A stretch of 64,000 nt of DNA from Bacillota bacterium. GTDB taxonomy: Bacteria; Bacillota; Clostridia; Lachnospirales; Lachnospiraceae. A program made the translations under genes and the position numbers. The notes beneath the pieces are model-generated. The model was not told the DNA's origin. It made no database searches and was given only the letters and a program-made list of their open reading frames with translations. Shown here one piece after another: positions 63,960 to 64,000 of this stretch. Numbering within the stretch: the stretch's first letter is position 1; each line of letters starts with the position of its first letter. The DNA is taken from assembly GCA_023414875.1 (NCBI GenBank), contig JAEZMV010000005.1:18734-82733 (forward strand), in the 5' to 3' direction.

Positions 63960-64000
63960 ATGGCAAAAAAACGTGAACCGGTCAGAATGACCGAAGGAAA
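63960..64000 (+). CDS. IS256-family transposase, N-terminal fragment
   Basis: Only MAKKREPVRMTEGK is inside the window. I recognise this as the usual start of IS256/Mutator-type transposases in Lachnospiraceae. It follows AGGAGG, here locked in a hairpin. The DDE catalytic domain lies beyond the edge. Confidence 0.7.
   Translation, partial: MAKKREPVRMTEG

Larger units (their letters stand above)
63873..64000 (+). mobile_element. Left end of an IS256-type element (cut by the window)
   Basis: The sequence after GAGACTGTG at about 63870 resembles an IS256-type end, and the transposase gene starts about 90 bp in. The terminal repeat cannot be confirmed because the right end is outside. Confidence 0.6.

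Overview
The window is AT-rich, low-GC Firmicutes DNA. It looks like chromosome of an anaerobic, sugar-fermenting, probably spore-forming member of the Lachnospiraceae (Lachnoclostridium/Anaerocolumna-like). That placement is inference from gene content: a class II xylose isomerase, a group-B-like monomeric [FeFe]-hydrogenase, luxS, a maltodextrin ABC cluster with a MalQ-phosphorylase fusion, a Cys/Gly-rich small protein of a type I associate with this family, a YaaH/SleL-like LysM-GH18 protein, and strong AGGAGG ribosome binding sites. No rRNA, tRNA, prophage or CRISPR array was found. The only clear mobile gene is an IS256-type transposase start cut by the right edge.

Layout. 1-9.7 kb: ferritin; a chemotaxis receptor behind a c-di-GMP-I riboswitch; xylA; an S8 protease with an AraC regulator; a cupin gene; a Cys-rich small protein; aroC. 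9.9-14.7 kb: a complete spermidine/putrescine operon (XRE-cupin regulator, potA, B, C, D) with a strong promoter and a candidate operator. 14.7-18 kb: a D-2-hydroxyacid dehydrogenase, a 16-bp tandem repeat array, trpS and a HAD phosphatase. 18-21.9 kb: an Agr-like signalling locus on the minus strand, with a LytTR regulator, a GHKL kinase, LytTR-type direct repeats, a 16-residue peptide gene, a minimal FtsX permease and a degenerate ABC ATPase. 21.9-23.6 kb: luxS and two linked unknown genes. 23.6-37.2 kb: maltodextrin/glycogen use (debranching enzyme, lipoprotein alpha-amylase, MalEFG-like ABC transporter, MalQ-phosphorylase fusion, divergent LacI regulator).

37.2-49.7 kb: housekeeping and membrane genes (pgsA, DedA, MATE, Ca-type P-ATPase, metallo-beta-lactamase fold protein, enolase, M32 carboxypeptidase, argH) with two palindrome-rich intergenic elements. 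50-52.4 kb: a 2Fe-2S thioredoxin-like protein and the hydrogenase. 52.4-64 kb: signal peptidase I, LysM-GH18, flavin reductase, an ABC-2 exporter, HD and YbaK proteins, a CoiA-like protein, an internally duplicated unknown, a zinc phospholipase-like protein, a CNNM/CBS/CorC protein, glutathione peroxidase, and the IS256 start.

How parts work together. The LacI regulator and an operator just downstream of the malQ-glgP promoter suggest maltodextrin-induced expression of uptake, extracellular amylase and intracellular phosphorolysis. The XRE-cupin regulator probably senses polyamines. The kinase/regulator pair probably drives the peptide-ABC genes through three phased direct repeats. The peptide-ABC locus is the best candidate for a little-described system here. 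Also worth attention are a structured leader shared by two redox genes and an OhrR-like operator upstream of glutathione peroxidase.
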